Positions 25,842 to 37,451 of a stretch of DNA of 64,000 nucleotides are shown here, one piece after another. Position numbers and translations under genes: made by a program. The notes beneath the pieces are model-generated. The model saw only the letters and a program-made list of their open reading frames with translations, was not told the origin of the DNA and did not search any database. Each line of letters starts with the position of its first letter. Within the stretch, counting starts at the first letter, position 1. The stretch is from Canna indica (lineage: Eukaryota > Streptophyta > Magnoliopsida > Zingiberales > Cannaceae), in the NCBI GenBank assembly GCA_034359265.1, contig CP136890.1:64357501-64421500 (forward strand), in the 5' to 3' direction.

Positions 25842-28800
25842 ATGGCAGCTCGGGGGAAACAACCCCTGCGTCATTCTACTCGACGTCGTAGGACCATCCT
25901 TCGTCCCAAGCATGACCAATCGATTGCAAAAAACCTTGTAAGTTCAAATTTTATTTTTTTCGTGTGTGTTTGATTCATATTAATGTTTTGAACCAATATT
26001 AGGGTTTATTTGAATCTGCCGTTAGGGCTTTGAGATTTCTTTTGAGATTTCTTATTTTCGAGTGTTTACTGTTATATTACTTGTTAATCTATATTGAAAT
26101 CTTACTATTAGCAGCTATGATTTAGTGTTTCCTGCTATGGTTTATATAAATCATAATTTGGATGTTAGCAGTTATAAAAGAGCTATCTTTGATGTAATCT
26201 GGTTTTTGTTGATGTAATCTGGTTTATGTTCATGTAATCTTCTTTATTGTTGATTTTTTATTCTGTATTAACTACTCTTAGTATACCCTGTTAGTATACT
26301 ACTATTAGTATACCCTGTTAGTATACTACTATTAGTATACCCTGTTAGTATACTACTGTTACTGTATTCTTACTGTTAGTATACTATTTTTTATTATGTA
26401 CTCATACTATTAGTATACTACTTTTTATTATGTATTCATACTGTCAGTATACTATTGTTAGTATCCTATTGTTATTCTTAAGTATGAATTGTGTAAGCAT
26501 CAAGTTGCTTTGGATAGTAGCAATACTTCTTCAGATAGCATTGATTATACTAGAAGCACAATACCTTGCATAATGCAGAAGGGCAAGCACATGAGCAACC
26601 AACCATCTAGTTCTGATTCTAGCAGCACTAGTTCAAATCAATATCAGTTTGTTCGATTGGAAAGATCAAAACAAATGAAGATGAGAAATAGTAGTTCAAG
26701 TTATGACCACTTTGTGCAAATGGGAAAGTCAGTTTGTACAATGACATATGCTCCCGAAGAAGAACAAATTCAACCAATTGCATATCTAGATCCATCTTTA
26801 TCTTGGAGTGATTGGAATAAAGCAAATACCAATGAAGCAAGTACAAGTCAAGCACTAATACCATTGGCAGATGCTCCCCAAGAAGAACCTGTTGAACCAA
26901 TTGCATATCCTCCCCAAGAAAAACCTGTTGAACCAATTGCAGATGCTCCCCAAGAAGAACCTGTTGAACCAATTGCAGATTTTCCTCAAGATTGGAGTGA
27001 TTCAGATTTGCCTTCTGATTTAGAAACTGATGAGGAATTAATGTCTAGTGAATTTGAAGATGGTTCGGATGAGGAATACATGGAAGCTAGAACCATTAAG
27101 AAAGAATCTGTAGATGCTAAGAAAATTGAGGATGGCAACTTAAGAGAAGCTTATCCATCTTTATCTTGGAGTGATTGGAATGAAGCAAATACTAATGAAG
27201 GAAATACCAATGAAGCAAGTACAAGTGAAGCAATACCAGTGACAGTACCTGTTCATGTTGGAGCTGACTTGCCTCCAACTGGGTTGAATGAAGCAGTACC
27301 CTTACCTGTTCATGTTGGAGCTGAATTTGAGTATGTGTCGAGAGCTGACTTGCCTCCAATTGGGTTGAATGAACCAGTGGTTAGTGATTATGAATCTAGT
27401 GATGATGAAGTGATTACACCGGAGACTAGTGCTGAGCTTATAGATCCATCCTTCAATTCTTCACGAAAGAAAAGACGACATGGCAAACTATACAGTCCAA
27501 AGTGTAATAAGAAAGATATTTTATTTGAAATTGGAATGAAATTTGAGTCCCCCGCACAATTTAAGAAAGCAATTCAATTTTATGCATTACACAATGGGGT
27601 GAATTTAAGATGGGTCCGAACATGTAAAGAACGAATGAAAGCCAAATGTGTGCCACGTGGAGTTGGAAGCCAAATGCATTGCCCGTGGAGGATATATGGA
27701 AGTTGGAAGCCAGGTGAAACCACATTCATCATCAAGAGTTATGTGAAGGAACACAAGTGTTCTACAAGTATGACAAATAGATAAGCAACCGTTGAGTGGC
27801 TAGCCAACTACTATATGGAGCAATTTAGACAGAATCCAAGTTAGGATGTGAAGCTTATGGTCATGGATTTTCAATCCAAATTTTATATTCCAATTGCTAG
27901 AGCTAAATGGTATAGAGTGAGATCGTACGCATTAGAAAAGTTTCGTGGTAGTGTGGAGGATCATTATGCACTTTTGGAGCCCTATTTAGCTGAGCTTCGA
28001 AATAAAAATTCAGGGAGCCTATTTAATATTGTATGTGGCAGGGAGTTTACTGGTGTACCCCCTGTTTTTAAAAGGTTGTATATTGGGTTTGATGCTATAA
28101 AGAAGGGGTTTTTGCATGGTTGTCGGCCAATTGTTGGATTTGATGATTGCTTTTTGAAAACTTTTTTGGGTGGTCAGTTATTATCTGCAATTGGTATCGA
28201 CGGAAATAATCAAATATTTTTCATTGCATGGGCAGTTGTCGAGGGAAAAAATTATGATGCATGGAGATGGTTCTTAGGGCTATTTTTTGATGACCTTGAA
28301 ATTTCACAAGGATATGGGTGGACTTTTATTCTGACCAACAGAAAGTAAGCAGTTTACTACATTTTTTAATTTACTGTTGATATCCTTAATGTTGATATTT
28401 ATTTAATGTTTCAATTTTTTTATCTTTCAATTTACTTAATGTTTCAATTACCTTATCATTTAGGGACTAGAGCATGCACTGTTAGAACGCGTGCCATTCA
28501 CGGAGCACAGAAATTGTGCTAGACATATATATGCCAATTGGAAGAAAAAATATAATGGTCACTACTTCAAGTCCTTATTTTGGAAGACAGTTAGAGCAAT
28601 GGAGGAATTAGAACTGAACAGAGTGTTGACTGAGTTGGCAGCTACTTCACAGCAGACCCATGATTCTTCGATTGCAACATGACTCAAATTTTTTTGTCAG
28701 GCCCATGTAAGTATAGTATGCAAGTCTGATAATGTGACCAACAATATCTTGGAGACATTCAATGCTTATATTCTAAAGGCAAGGTCAAAACCCATAGTAG

Positions 28801-30192
28801 ATATGCTTGAGGAGATAAGGAGAATGCTGATACAAAGAATGTATATGAAGAGAGAGATGTTTTCAAAGTGGTCTGGTGATATATGTCCTAATATAAGAAG
28901 GAAGCTGAAGAAAAGTAAAGAGGAAAGTAGATATTGCATTGTTACACCAAGTGGTAATTTGAAATTTGAGGTTCTGTATATGGACAAGATACATGTTGTA
29001 AACCTTGGCAATCAGACTTACACATGTAGGAGGTGAGATCTCAGTGGGATACCTTATAACCATGCAGTTTCTTGCATCAACTGGATGAAAGAGGATCCAA
29101 AGACATATATCAATGATTACTTCAAGAGAGATGCTTATCTCAAGACTTATGAATTCTTTTTGGAACCATTAACTAGAAATGATACTTGCTCGGCTGTGGA
29201 TGCCCCCCCATGTTTTGCCACCACATGTTAAGAAAATGTCGGGGAGACCAAAGAAAGTAAGAAGAAGAGAATTACATGAGGATGATAGTCACACATCAAG
29301 ATACTCTAAACATGGTTCAATCATCAAGTGTCAAATATGTTTACTTGAAGGCCATAACAGAGGAAGTTGTCCATTGAGGACACAAGGAGCTTCAACACAT
29401 GTGGAGGAGGTAAGTTATCAATTGTGTGCTTAACTTTCATTAATCAAATTTGAATTTATCTAAGTATCCATTTGATATGTGTTGTAGGGTCAAACAAGCC
29501 AGCCCAGTAGAGGCAGAGGAAGAAGAGGGAGGGGCAGAGGAGGAAGAGGGAGGGGAAGAGGTGAAGAAACACAATCCCAGTACAATTCATGTAGAGGCAA
29601 ATGTAGCTTCAACCTCTAGTAGCAGAGGTAGAGGAAGACCCTCAACATCTAGTGGCAGAGGTAGAGGAAGAGCCTTACCATCCGGTGGCAGAGGTAGAGG
29701 AAGATCCTCAACCTCTAGTGGTAGAGGAAGATCCTCAACCTCTAGTGGTTGAGGTAGAGGTAGAGCCTCAATAGTAAGTTCCCTGGTTTATATCTCATTC
29801 TAGTATCAACATGTTCTAATTCATATCAATGAATATCTTAGTATATAAACATTAATCATTTTTATATGTAGGCAATGCATAGAGAAAGAGCTATAGCATT
29901 ACAAGGATTTGGTGTGTTTACTGGAGAGGAGACAAGAACCACTTATTACAGGGTTTAGTTTGTTTAATGTTCAATTCATTGTTCAGATTCATTCCTAATC
30001 AGTTTACTTGTTCAATTTGTTCAGATGCCCGGTAGTGGCTTGTCCATTTGTTCACTAAGAGGAGAATGAAGTGGATCAATCATCCGCGAACGCGACCGAA
30101 GAGTTCGTGCTTTACAAGAAGACTTGAATGTAACACAAACATCTCAAAATTCTCCTAATGTTGGACAGAATGTAACACCAAGAGATGGTTAA
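25842..30192 (+). pseudogene. MuDR-type MULE transposase, decayed
   Basis: A basic first exon begins at 25842 (MAARGKQPLRH) with a GTAAGT donor at about 25938. The long exon 26489-27784 holds an acidic, repeat-rich region and the N-terminal MuDR DNA-binding-like domain (WRIYGSW, KEHKC). TAA at 27782 and TAG at 27842 break the same frame, which continues to about 28346 with the MULE transposase domain (GFDDCFLK, AVVEGKN). Where the family has an SD-x-QKG motif, this copy reads ILTNRK, so the second catalytic Asp is missing. After a short intron the frame gives EHRNCARHIYANWKKK and, further on, a SWIM-like finger. That finger is damaged: the Trp codon is TGA at about 29034 and PCNH reads PYNH. 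A CCHC knuckle (CQICLLEGHNRGSC) and a Gly-Arg-Ser repeat tail follow. Several lesions make it non-functional. Confidence 0.88.
26275..26460. repeat. TAGTATAC tandem repeats
   Basis: A 28 bp unit with CCCTGTTAGTATACTACTAT recurs about three times, followed by looser TAGTATAC copies. It lies in the presumed first intron of the MULE transposase. Confidence 0.85.
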
Positions 30193-30898
30193 AAGTACAC
30201 TATGTGTTGGACAACATCTCAGAATTCACAAGCATGTGGATATTTGACATATACTATTTGGTTACATATACTATTTTGACAGTATAATGGTCATACTGTG
30301 GATATTTGGTTTAGTATTGTGCTATTTTAAATGTGGATATGTATTGACAATATTTTGATGTGTTTAATATAAGTAGGTGTTGACAGTATTTCCACTTATT
30401 CGGTTTAGTATAAGTGTGTTGACAATATTTTGATGTGTGTTGACAGTATTTTAATGTGTGTTGACAGTCTCATTTTTTAGTGGATATGGTTTCAGTCTCA
30501 AATGTATCTTGAATTTTTATTTGGTCTCAAATGTATCCTGAAGTTTTATTCAATCTCAAATGTATCCTCAATTTAAATTTAGTCTCATATGTATCTGAAT
30601 TTTGGTTGACATGAATAACCAATTTCACAATAAACAATCATTTATAACCTGAACTGACAATGAATCTCAGAATAATAAAATAACATGTACCATAACATCA
30701 ACTATTACCATAACATCAACTATTTCATAACACCGGAACACTTCAAGACTTACATATTCATTTGACATCAAAATACATGAAAAGATACATCTTGCCCATG
30801 ACATGAATACTTGAACCATCCAAGCACAAATGATAACATAAATATACATCTTTATTGTCCTGATTGACATTTCCAATTCTTCATATTGTTTCTCCAAC

Positions 30899-31268
30899 TT
30901 ATTCACTATATTTGAGGATTGTTGTCTTCTCTTGCAGGAAGTTGATTTTCTCTATAAGTAACTCATCGTGGTTCCGTGTAAGTTCCCCGCGCTCAGAATA
31001 TTCATCACGCCACACAAAAAAACCACAATCATCTTCTCTTTTCTACAAGAATACATTGTGTTTTAGTAAATACATTGGAACCAAAATTTAATACTTCAAT
31101 ACAACACTTAACACTTACCTTCCAATGGGCACATCTCCAAAATCGTCTTCCAGGATTTTTTTTGGTTTTTGAAATTAAAATCCGAGCTTCAATTGAGTGA
31201 TAGCACATAGGTCTGTTTAAAATCGAGGAAACTGATGCTTCCTCTATCTCATTGTTTGTTGATGTCAT
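30899..31268 (-). CDS. GRF zinc-finger protein carried by the MULE
   Basis: Exon 1 (31268-31119) and exon 2 (31042-30899) are joined by a 76 bp intron with a GTAAGT donor and TTGTAG acceptor. The spliced frame encodes 97 residues. Residues 22-62 form a GRF-type zinc finger: CYH, then NPGRRFWRC, then DCGFFVW, supplying C, H, C and C as ligands. Such fingers bind single-stranded nucleic acid in other proteins. It runs opposite to the transposase between it and the right inverted repeat. A coiled-coil/hydrophobic extension (MNKLEKQYEELEMS..., 30906-30667) lies just downstream in another frame, so the gene may have been longer and lost its tail by frameshift. Its role in transposition, if any, is unknown. 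Confidence 0.75.
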
Positions 31269-32912
31269 TGCTTCCTCTAGGCAATAATGAGCTAAATTAA
31301 CAATGAGCTCCTTACAATGATAATTAACACTGAGATAAATTACAGTGAGGTTCAATAATTACAATGAGTTAAATGAAATGATCTTACCAGGTGAACCAAA
31401 CCAAGCCGCCGGGTATAGAAGATCAGCTCACCAAAACTAACCGACGGTGACTTAGGGATTTGAGGTGATGCTTCGTCGATGAATAAGAGCTCGGGGGAGC
31501 TAGTTCGTCGAGGATTTGGGGCTCGGGGGCGCTGGGGGAGCTGCTCGATTTAGGGATTCTTTGCCGATGCTATCGAGATGATGAGATTTAGGGCAAGATG
31601 TGGGGCAGTCGGGGTTTATTTTAGGGCAAAAAGACAGTCCGCGTGTGCTTCACACGTGGACAAGTCAAACACCTTTTAACAAAAAATTATCAATTTTTTT
31701 TTAATCCACGTGTGCAGCACACGTGGACATCGGAAAAGATTTTGAAAAAAAAGAATTTTTTATTCGGTTTTGAATAAAAAAATAGTTTTTTAATACACAT
31801 GTACATGCCACGTGGTAGGGTTAATGGGGTAGCTGATAGAATTTCGACGGAGGGATGCGATTTATACAAATGTGATAGTTGAGGATGCAATTTGGAAAAG
31901 TCAAAGTTCAGGATAGATTTGAGACAAAGTCCATAGTTCAAGATATATTCAGGTAGTTACCCTTTATTTAATGTTATATGTTCATGTATCTTGGATTTAG
32001 GTAGAGGTTTGGTAGAACCACTCACTGAGTTCCTCATGGGCTCACGGTTGTTTAATTTTTGTTTTGCAGAGCCTAACCATTGAGGTACTGGCCTATGGAC
32101 ATGGTACAGCTGGAGGGGCAAACGATATTGTTGATCTCGTAGCATACTGAGTTTAGGGCGTTGTAGTCTAGTCTTGGATTTTCTTTCATGCAAGGGATGT
32201 TTTGTTTAGAGATATTGGAGTCTGTATTTTCCTTTGAACAAACATTTATTCATATTAGATAACTTATTTCATGTTATGTTCAGCCTTCATTTGTCATTTT
32301 ATTTGCGTGATTGTATGCATGAGTCAAGCTTCAGGGTATTAACATATATACCCTGGCCGGTCATATGACCCTCAATCGGGGCGCGACATCTTTATAGTGG
32401 TTTAATTATAAAATAAAATTAATAATTATGCTGAGAAGCTAATAACATTGATCAATATAGTTATTCATTTTTTTCAATTAATTAAATTTCAACTTCTTTC
32501 AAAATGGATACAAAAATTCATATTTTGATTTTCAGCAAATTTATCTTAGTTGTTTCTAGTCCAAAATAGTGATTCCTCTTACTTTTATCAATATGCAACA
32601 TTATTCTATAATTATATTAAGTTTTATGAATTATTTCATATGGATTAGTTTACTATTTAATCAACATCAGATTACTAGTAAAATTATTCAATGAAATTTG
32701 ATATTATTTTCTATAACCAAATAAGTATTTAACTGATATTGTTTTCATTAACCAAACACGTTTTCAAAAAACTAAAAACTAGAGACTAAAACTAGGTTTC
32801 TAAAACCAGTTTTGATTTTCACTAAAACCAAACAAGGAAATAGTTTTCGCTAACCAAGTGAGACCTTAGGATCATTCACTAAATAAGGAAACCCTTGGAC
32901 ATATATGGAATT

Positions 32913-33933
32913 TGTCACGCCCCAACTCAGGGTCACGTGACCGGCCAGGGTATACAAGCCTATACCTCGCATCCTAAACCATGCACATGCCAACTGAACA
33001 ATAAAACATAGCGGAAAAAAAATAACGAGTTTTATTTCAAATGGAAAACCAAACTAGAAATCATTATAAGTAATTTTAGCAAAATTATAAAGTGTGGAAA
33101 TAACAAAACAAGTTAAACTGTTTAATTACAATAAAATCTATAATAAAGACATAAATGTCCCCAAAGGGACTACAACTCCAAAACACTGAAACATAAGTGC
33201 ATGACTAACTACCAAAACTTGACTACGACCCCTAACTAGGACTGCTATGAGATTAATGTAGCTCCTTTGCCCTCGAGCCGTGCCAAGTACTCGTGCCCAC
33301 CTCACCGATCAGGCTTTGCAAAATAAAATAACGACAACGGGTGAGTTCAAAAGAACTCAGTGAGCGATCTACCAACCCACAAAAAAAAAATCATAATTAG
33401 GATGCATAAAGCAAATCTCCAGACTCAAGCAGGAAAAAGGTCAGAAGGAAGTGATCATCTAACAGGCCATCTGGCCAGCACCTGCCCGAAGGCCGCCAAC
33501 ACCCAAACGGTGAAGATCAATAGGCCTAAGCCTACCATGCCCTAAGGCAACAACATATACTAGGATAATCGGGAAGGCCCTCGGAACTTATCATAGTATA
33601 AAGAAACTCGGGAGCAATCGGGATTCGACCATCCGAACTTGCCCCTTTAAGATATCATAGGGATAATCGGGTAGGCCCTCCGAACTTACTCCTTTAGGAT
33701 ATCACGGGAATAATCAGGTAGGCCCTCCGAACTTATTCCTTAAAACCACCTCAGGGATAATCGGGTAGATCCTCCGAACTTATCCCATGAGGCCAAACCA
33801 GAACAATCGGGATTTGCTCAATCGAACTTGTTCCACAGATTGTGAATTAGCCATCCAATCTCCCGGGTCTAGCCCGCAACCCGGCTCCTCAACGAGCCTC
33901 TCCGCCATTCATAAAGATATGGCGTAACATGAC
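32913..33933 (-). repeat. Partial Gypsy LTR beside the 3' LTR
   Basis: It starts TGTCACGCCCCAACTCAGGG, is about 80% alike to the next LTR, and stops at CATGAC, where the second LTR begins. It looks like an older LTR of the same family into which the Gypsy element below inserted. It contains its own ~50 bp minisatellite at 33556-33835. Confidence 0.7.
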
Positions 33934-34890
33934 TATCACGCCCTAAGTTCAGGGTCACGTGATCGGCCAGGGTATACGTCCCTATACCCCGCAGCTTAAC
34001 CCCCATGCACATGCCAACTCATGAAATAATAGAATAAATAACAGCTTTTAATAATAAAAAGAACCAAAACAAATTTTCATTTCAAAACAGCAAGGTTTTT
34101 TAAATAAATAGCTCAAGTGCGGAAATAAATAAATCGAAGAGCAACAGTTCTTTTAACAAATAAAAGACTGAATAAAAAACATGAATGTCCCCACGGGACT
34201 ACAACTCCAAATACCAAAACAACAATGCATAACAACCTACTACAGACTCGACTACGACCCATAACTAGGACTGCTATGAGATCATGTGGCTCATCTGCCC
34301 TCCAACTGCGCTAAGTGATCCAACCCACCTCATCGATTAGGCTATGCAAAACAAAACAACGACAACGGGTGGGTTCAAAGAACTCAGTGAGCGGTTCTAC
34401 CAACCATAAAAAAAAAAAAACATCACAGTTAAGATGCACAAGGTAAAACTCCTGACTCAAGCAGGAAAAGGTCACAAGGGGTGGTCTGCTATCAGGCCAT
34501 CCGTCCACCACCTGCCCGAAGGCAGCCAACACCCAAACGGTGAAGAACAACAGGCCTAAGCCTACCATGCCCTAAGGCAAACAACACATACTAGGATATA
34601 AATTAACTCGGGAGTAATCGGGAAGGCCATCCGAACTTGCTCCATGAGACGCGTAGGGACAATTGGGATTCGCCCATCCGAACTTGCCCCTTTAAGATAT
34701 CATAAGAGTAATCGGGTAGGCCCTCCGAGCTTACTCTTAAAAGATATCATAGGAATAACCAGAAAAGGCCCTCCGAACTTATTCCTTAAAACCACCTCGG
34801 GGATAATCGGGTAGGCCCTCCGAACTTATCCCACGAGGCCAAACCAAAACAATCGGGAAAGACCCTCCGAACTTGTTCTACAGGTTGGGA
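33556..34890. repeat. LTR minisatellite, ~50 bp units in two blocks
   Basis: Units with GATAATCGGGTAGGCCCTCC and GAACTTATTCC repeat five to six times at about 33556-33835 and again at about 34600-34870. Each block lies at the same place in two copies of one LTR family, so the array belongs to the LTR itself. Confidence 0.8.
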
Positions 34891-35811
34891 ATTACCATAC
34901 AACCTCCCAGGCTTAGCCCGTAATTCGGCTCCTCGACGAGCCTCTCCGTCATTCATAAAGATATGACTCACCATGACCTAAGTCAAGTCTTTCCTACGGT
35001 GTCTCATGGGTGTTCCTATTGGAAAGTGTCTCAACACTCTAATACCCGACCCCAACTCATTGACCCGTAATGTCATAAATCTGTGTGATTTTATTTCATG
35101 CTTAAACTTCTCATGTTGATTCATAACAGATTATGCTGACCCTTTTTCCCAATTTTAATTATGCAATTAAAATTTATTTCACCACAATTAGGATTTTGTT
35201 TTAGCTTACTGTTCTGCCCAAAACTGATGCATTTAATCTGAATCTGGTCTCCAGAGTGTCTTATGTTTCCAAACTATATTTTCTGGTCAAAACGATAGGT
35301 TACACGACTATGTTCAGAGAAATACAAACACCGCAACAAGCATTACAAAAATAGCACAGACTCATCATCTCAGCATAAAATTCCAGCCACATTGAATTTT
35401 CAGAATGTCATGAAAATAAATCAAAAAATTCACATAAATTAAATCCTTAATTCACCAACATATAAAAATTATAACATTTAGATAATTCTTACAAAAACCA
35501 TATTGTTAAACAAGATTATCAAGCACTACCATCATCTTTAATCAAGAACAACTTTTAAGATCAAGCATTTAAATAAAAAAACCATCTTGTAAAAACCTTC
35601 ATGGCATCAACATCAAGATCCTAATTTTCACAAAACATGATTTTCTCCAAAAATCATAGATTAAATACTAAGCATGCTTGAACATATAAGAACTCATTTT
35701 AATCATCAATTTGAGATATAAACTACAAGATAATCAAGATCCCTTACTTAGGCATTTCATCGAACACCTTGAGGGCACCCTTGCTCCACCCTTGGCCGAG
35801 CACCCTGGAAC
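33934..35811 (-). repeat. Gypsy 3' LTR, truncated
   Basis: It begins TATCACGCCCTAAGTTCAGG on the plus strand (TG changed to TA) and matches the 5' LTR to CACCTTGAGGGCACCC near 35790. The remaining LTR sequence is lost by the deletion that joins it to integrase code. Confidence 0.8.
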
Positions 35812-35908
35812 GACTGCCAAAAATGAGCTGTGAACTGAGTACTCCGATCTGAGATGATCATCACAGGAACACCATGATATGCGATGATCCGATATAAGAA
35901 CAACCTTG
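35812..35908 (-). pseudogene. Gypsy integrase core, C-terminal piece
   Basis: The minus-strand frame encodes the integrase stretch around YHGVPVMIISDRSTQF, which includes the second Asp of the D,D-35-E core. It continues the integrase frame that stops at 43461 on the other side of the composite insertion, the break lying exactly at the CCTTG duplication. Downstream it runs into LTR sequence, so the final Glu region is missing. Confidence 0.85.
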
Positions 35909-36329
35909 TGTTGGCGTGTAGGCCTGGCGGGCTGAGTCATCAATCGCCTCGTGGCGTGTAGGCCTGGCGGGCCGAGTCACACTTGAACGCCGAGGGCGCT
36001 CGGGTTTGCTACGGTATAAGGTGAAGGTGCGCCCTTCCCTCACACCAACTGGTTTGGGGGTCGTTGGTTAGCGCCAGAGTCCTTGGAGCTGGTATCAGAG
36101 CTTGGGTCTCGGGTTCGAGTCTCGACTAACGATTGCTGAGGGGGAGATTGTTGGCGTGTAGGCCTGGCGGGCCGAGTCATCAATCGCCTCGTGGCGTGTA
36201 GGCCTGGCAGGCCGAGTCACACTCGAACACCAAGGGCGCTTGGGTCTGCTACGGTATAAGGTGAAGGTGCGCCATTCCCTCATACCAATTGGTTTGGGGG
36301 TCGTTGGTTAGCGCTGGAGTCCTGGGAGC
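35909..36329 (+). mobile_element. TRIM (miniature LTR retrotransposon), 421 bp
   Basis: Two LTRs of 181 bp each (35909-36089 and 36149-36329) start TGTTGGCGTGTAGG and are about 92% alike. They enclose only 59 bp. This interior starts with a tRNA-Met primer binding site TGGTATCAGAGC (36090-36101) directly at the LTR edge and ends with the polypurine tract GAGGGGGAGAT (36138-36148). There is no coding capacity. The LTR ends in AGC, not CA. The left flank is CCTTG. The right side has no matching duplication but runs through AAAAA into the gag-only element. Confidence 0.9.
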
Positions 36330-36334
36330 AAAAA

Positions 36335-37441
36335 TGTGGGCAAAATGACGACACTAGGGGGGAGGGTGAATAGTATGTTTACTAATTCAATTAGCCTAAA
36401 TTCCAATTTAATCGTTTACTTAAATAGTTTAGGCGATTTGTGACTTGATGAATGTATGCGGAAGCGAAATAACCAATTAAGCACAAGCAACAATAAAAAC
36501 AATGCTAACACATAATTTATAGTGGTTTGGCCCCAATGCCTACTCCACTACCTAAGCACCCCGCTTAGGATTTTCAAACTATTTTTACTAGATCACTTTA
36601 AGTTTTCCTTACACCCGAGGACTTTTTACCGAAGAGATCCACTCTCGACCTATGGCACTTCCACACTCGGAAGTCACCGCCTTCTTATCGAGAGCCCTCT
36701 TCCACCTCAATCTTAAAGGACAACTAAAACTAATCCTAGTAACAACTAAGTTTACACACACAAGTGGCTTTACACCTTTCAAGGTAACCACTTACACAAC
36801 AAGACCTAACACCAGGTCTTCACACTCAAATCCAAATAAAACAGTTCAAATAAAGATATAAAATACAATCAAAAGAGCTACAATATAAAACAAGATTAAA
36901 AGCTCTTTTTAATCCTTCAAGAACCTCCATCTCGCCAAGTGGTAGAGCTTGAGTTGAAGCCCGGTCGACTGCCAAGCCTACTTCCCTTTTTTGGGCTTCG
37001 GCCGGTCGACCGGGCCGGTCGACCGACAGACACAAGAAGCTTGCGATTTCTCTTTCGGTCGACTGACGCAAGAGCCCAATTCTTACCCGATTCGGTCGAC
37101 CGCTCGGTCGACCGAATTTATGCTAAGATTGTTTTCTTCAGCCTTTTTCTTCCGTGCTTTATTTCTGAATTTCGGCTTTCAACGAGCATCATGTCGGAGA
37201 GCTTTCCATGTGATCTTTGGTGCACTTGTCGATCTTCGATAAACTTCCGCGATGAACCCGAGCGCGACGATCAATGTCCTTCCGATTTCCGATTTCTTCG
37301 ATTTTTTCGACTGAGGATATCGAACGCCAATTGATATGGAACCTGAAATATATTCTCAATGAAATCATTAGTTCCATGTTTGTTATCGTCAAAACCATCA
37401 AAACCGAGATTAAGGCTAAGGTTGAAAACCTAAAGCCAACA
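36335..37441 (-). repeat. 3' LTR of the gag-only element
   Basis: Plus-strand edges are TGTGGGCAAAATGACG and GCCAACA. It carries the CGGTCGACCG-rich patch (36955-37115), shorter than in the 5' LTR because of an internal deletion. Confidence 0.88.
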
Positions 37442-37451
37442 ATCTCCCCCG

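Larger units (their letters stand above)
25325..31962 (+). mobile_element. Mutator-like element (MULE), 6638 bp
   Basis: Long terminal inverted repeats of about 350-400 bp start GTGTAATTATCTGAATATAT on the left and, inverted, GGGTAACTACCTGAATATAT on the right. A perfect 9 bp duplication TTTATTTAA flanks it (25316-25324 and 31963-31971). The repeats include G-box-like CACGTG motifs. Inside are a MuDR-type transposase gene on the plus strand and a GRF zinc-finger gene on the minus strand. The structure is that of an autonomous MULE, but the transposase has decayed. Confidence 0.95.
23211..32388 (+). mobile_element. Gypsy-like solo LTR, interrupted by a MULE
   Basis: It begins TGTAATACCCGAAATTC and ends ATCGGGGCGCGACA. 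A perfect 5 bp duplication TCTTT flanks it (23206-23210 and 32389-32393). Without the MULE it is about 2.5 kb, a long LTR of the kind found in plant chromovirus-like Gypsy families. No internal element region remains, so it is a solo LTR left by recombination. Confidence 0.88.
22640..32875. mobile_element. AT-rich inverted-repeat element, split by a nested insertion
   Basis: The left part (22640-23210) and the right part (32394-32875) are two halves of one AT-rich unit of about 1 kb, interrupted by the solo LTR. The halves share inverted copies of GAAAACGTGTTTGGTT and of GGTTTTAGT-rich sequence. This suggests a MULE- or PIF-type MITE with degenerate inverted repeats. No outer target duplication was identified. 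Confidence 0.45.

Noticed and set aside
33556..34890. CRISPR-like regular repeats
   Set aside because: Units are directly adjacent and diverged, without constant repeats and unique spacers, in a plant LTR.
36090..36130. tRNA-like stretch with GGTTCGAGTCT
   Set aside because: No cloverleaf or A box is present. It is the primer binding site of a TRIM, complementary to a tRNA 3' end.
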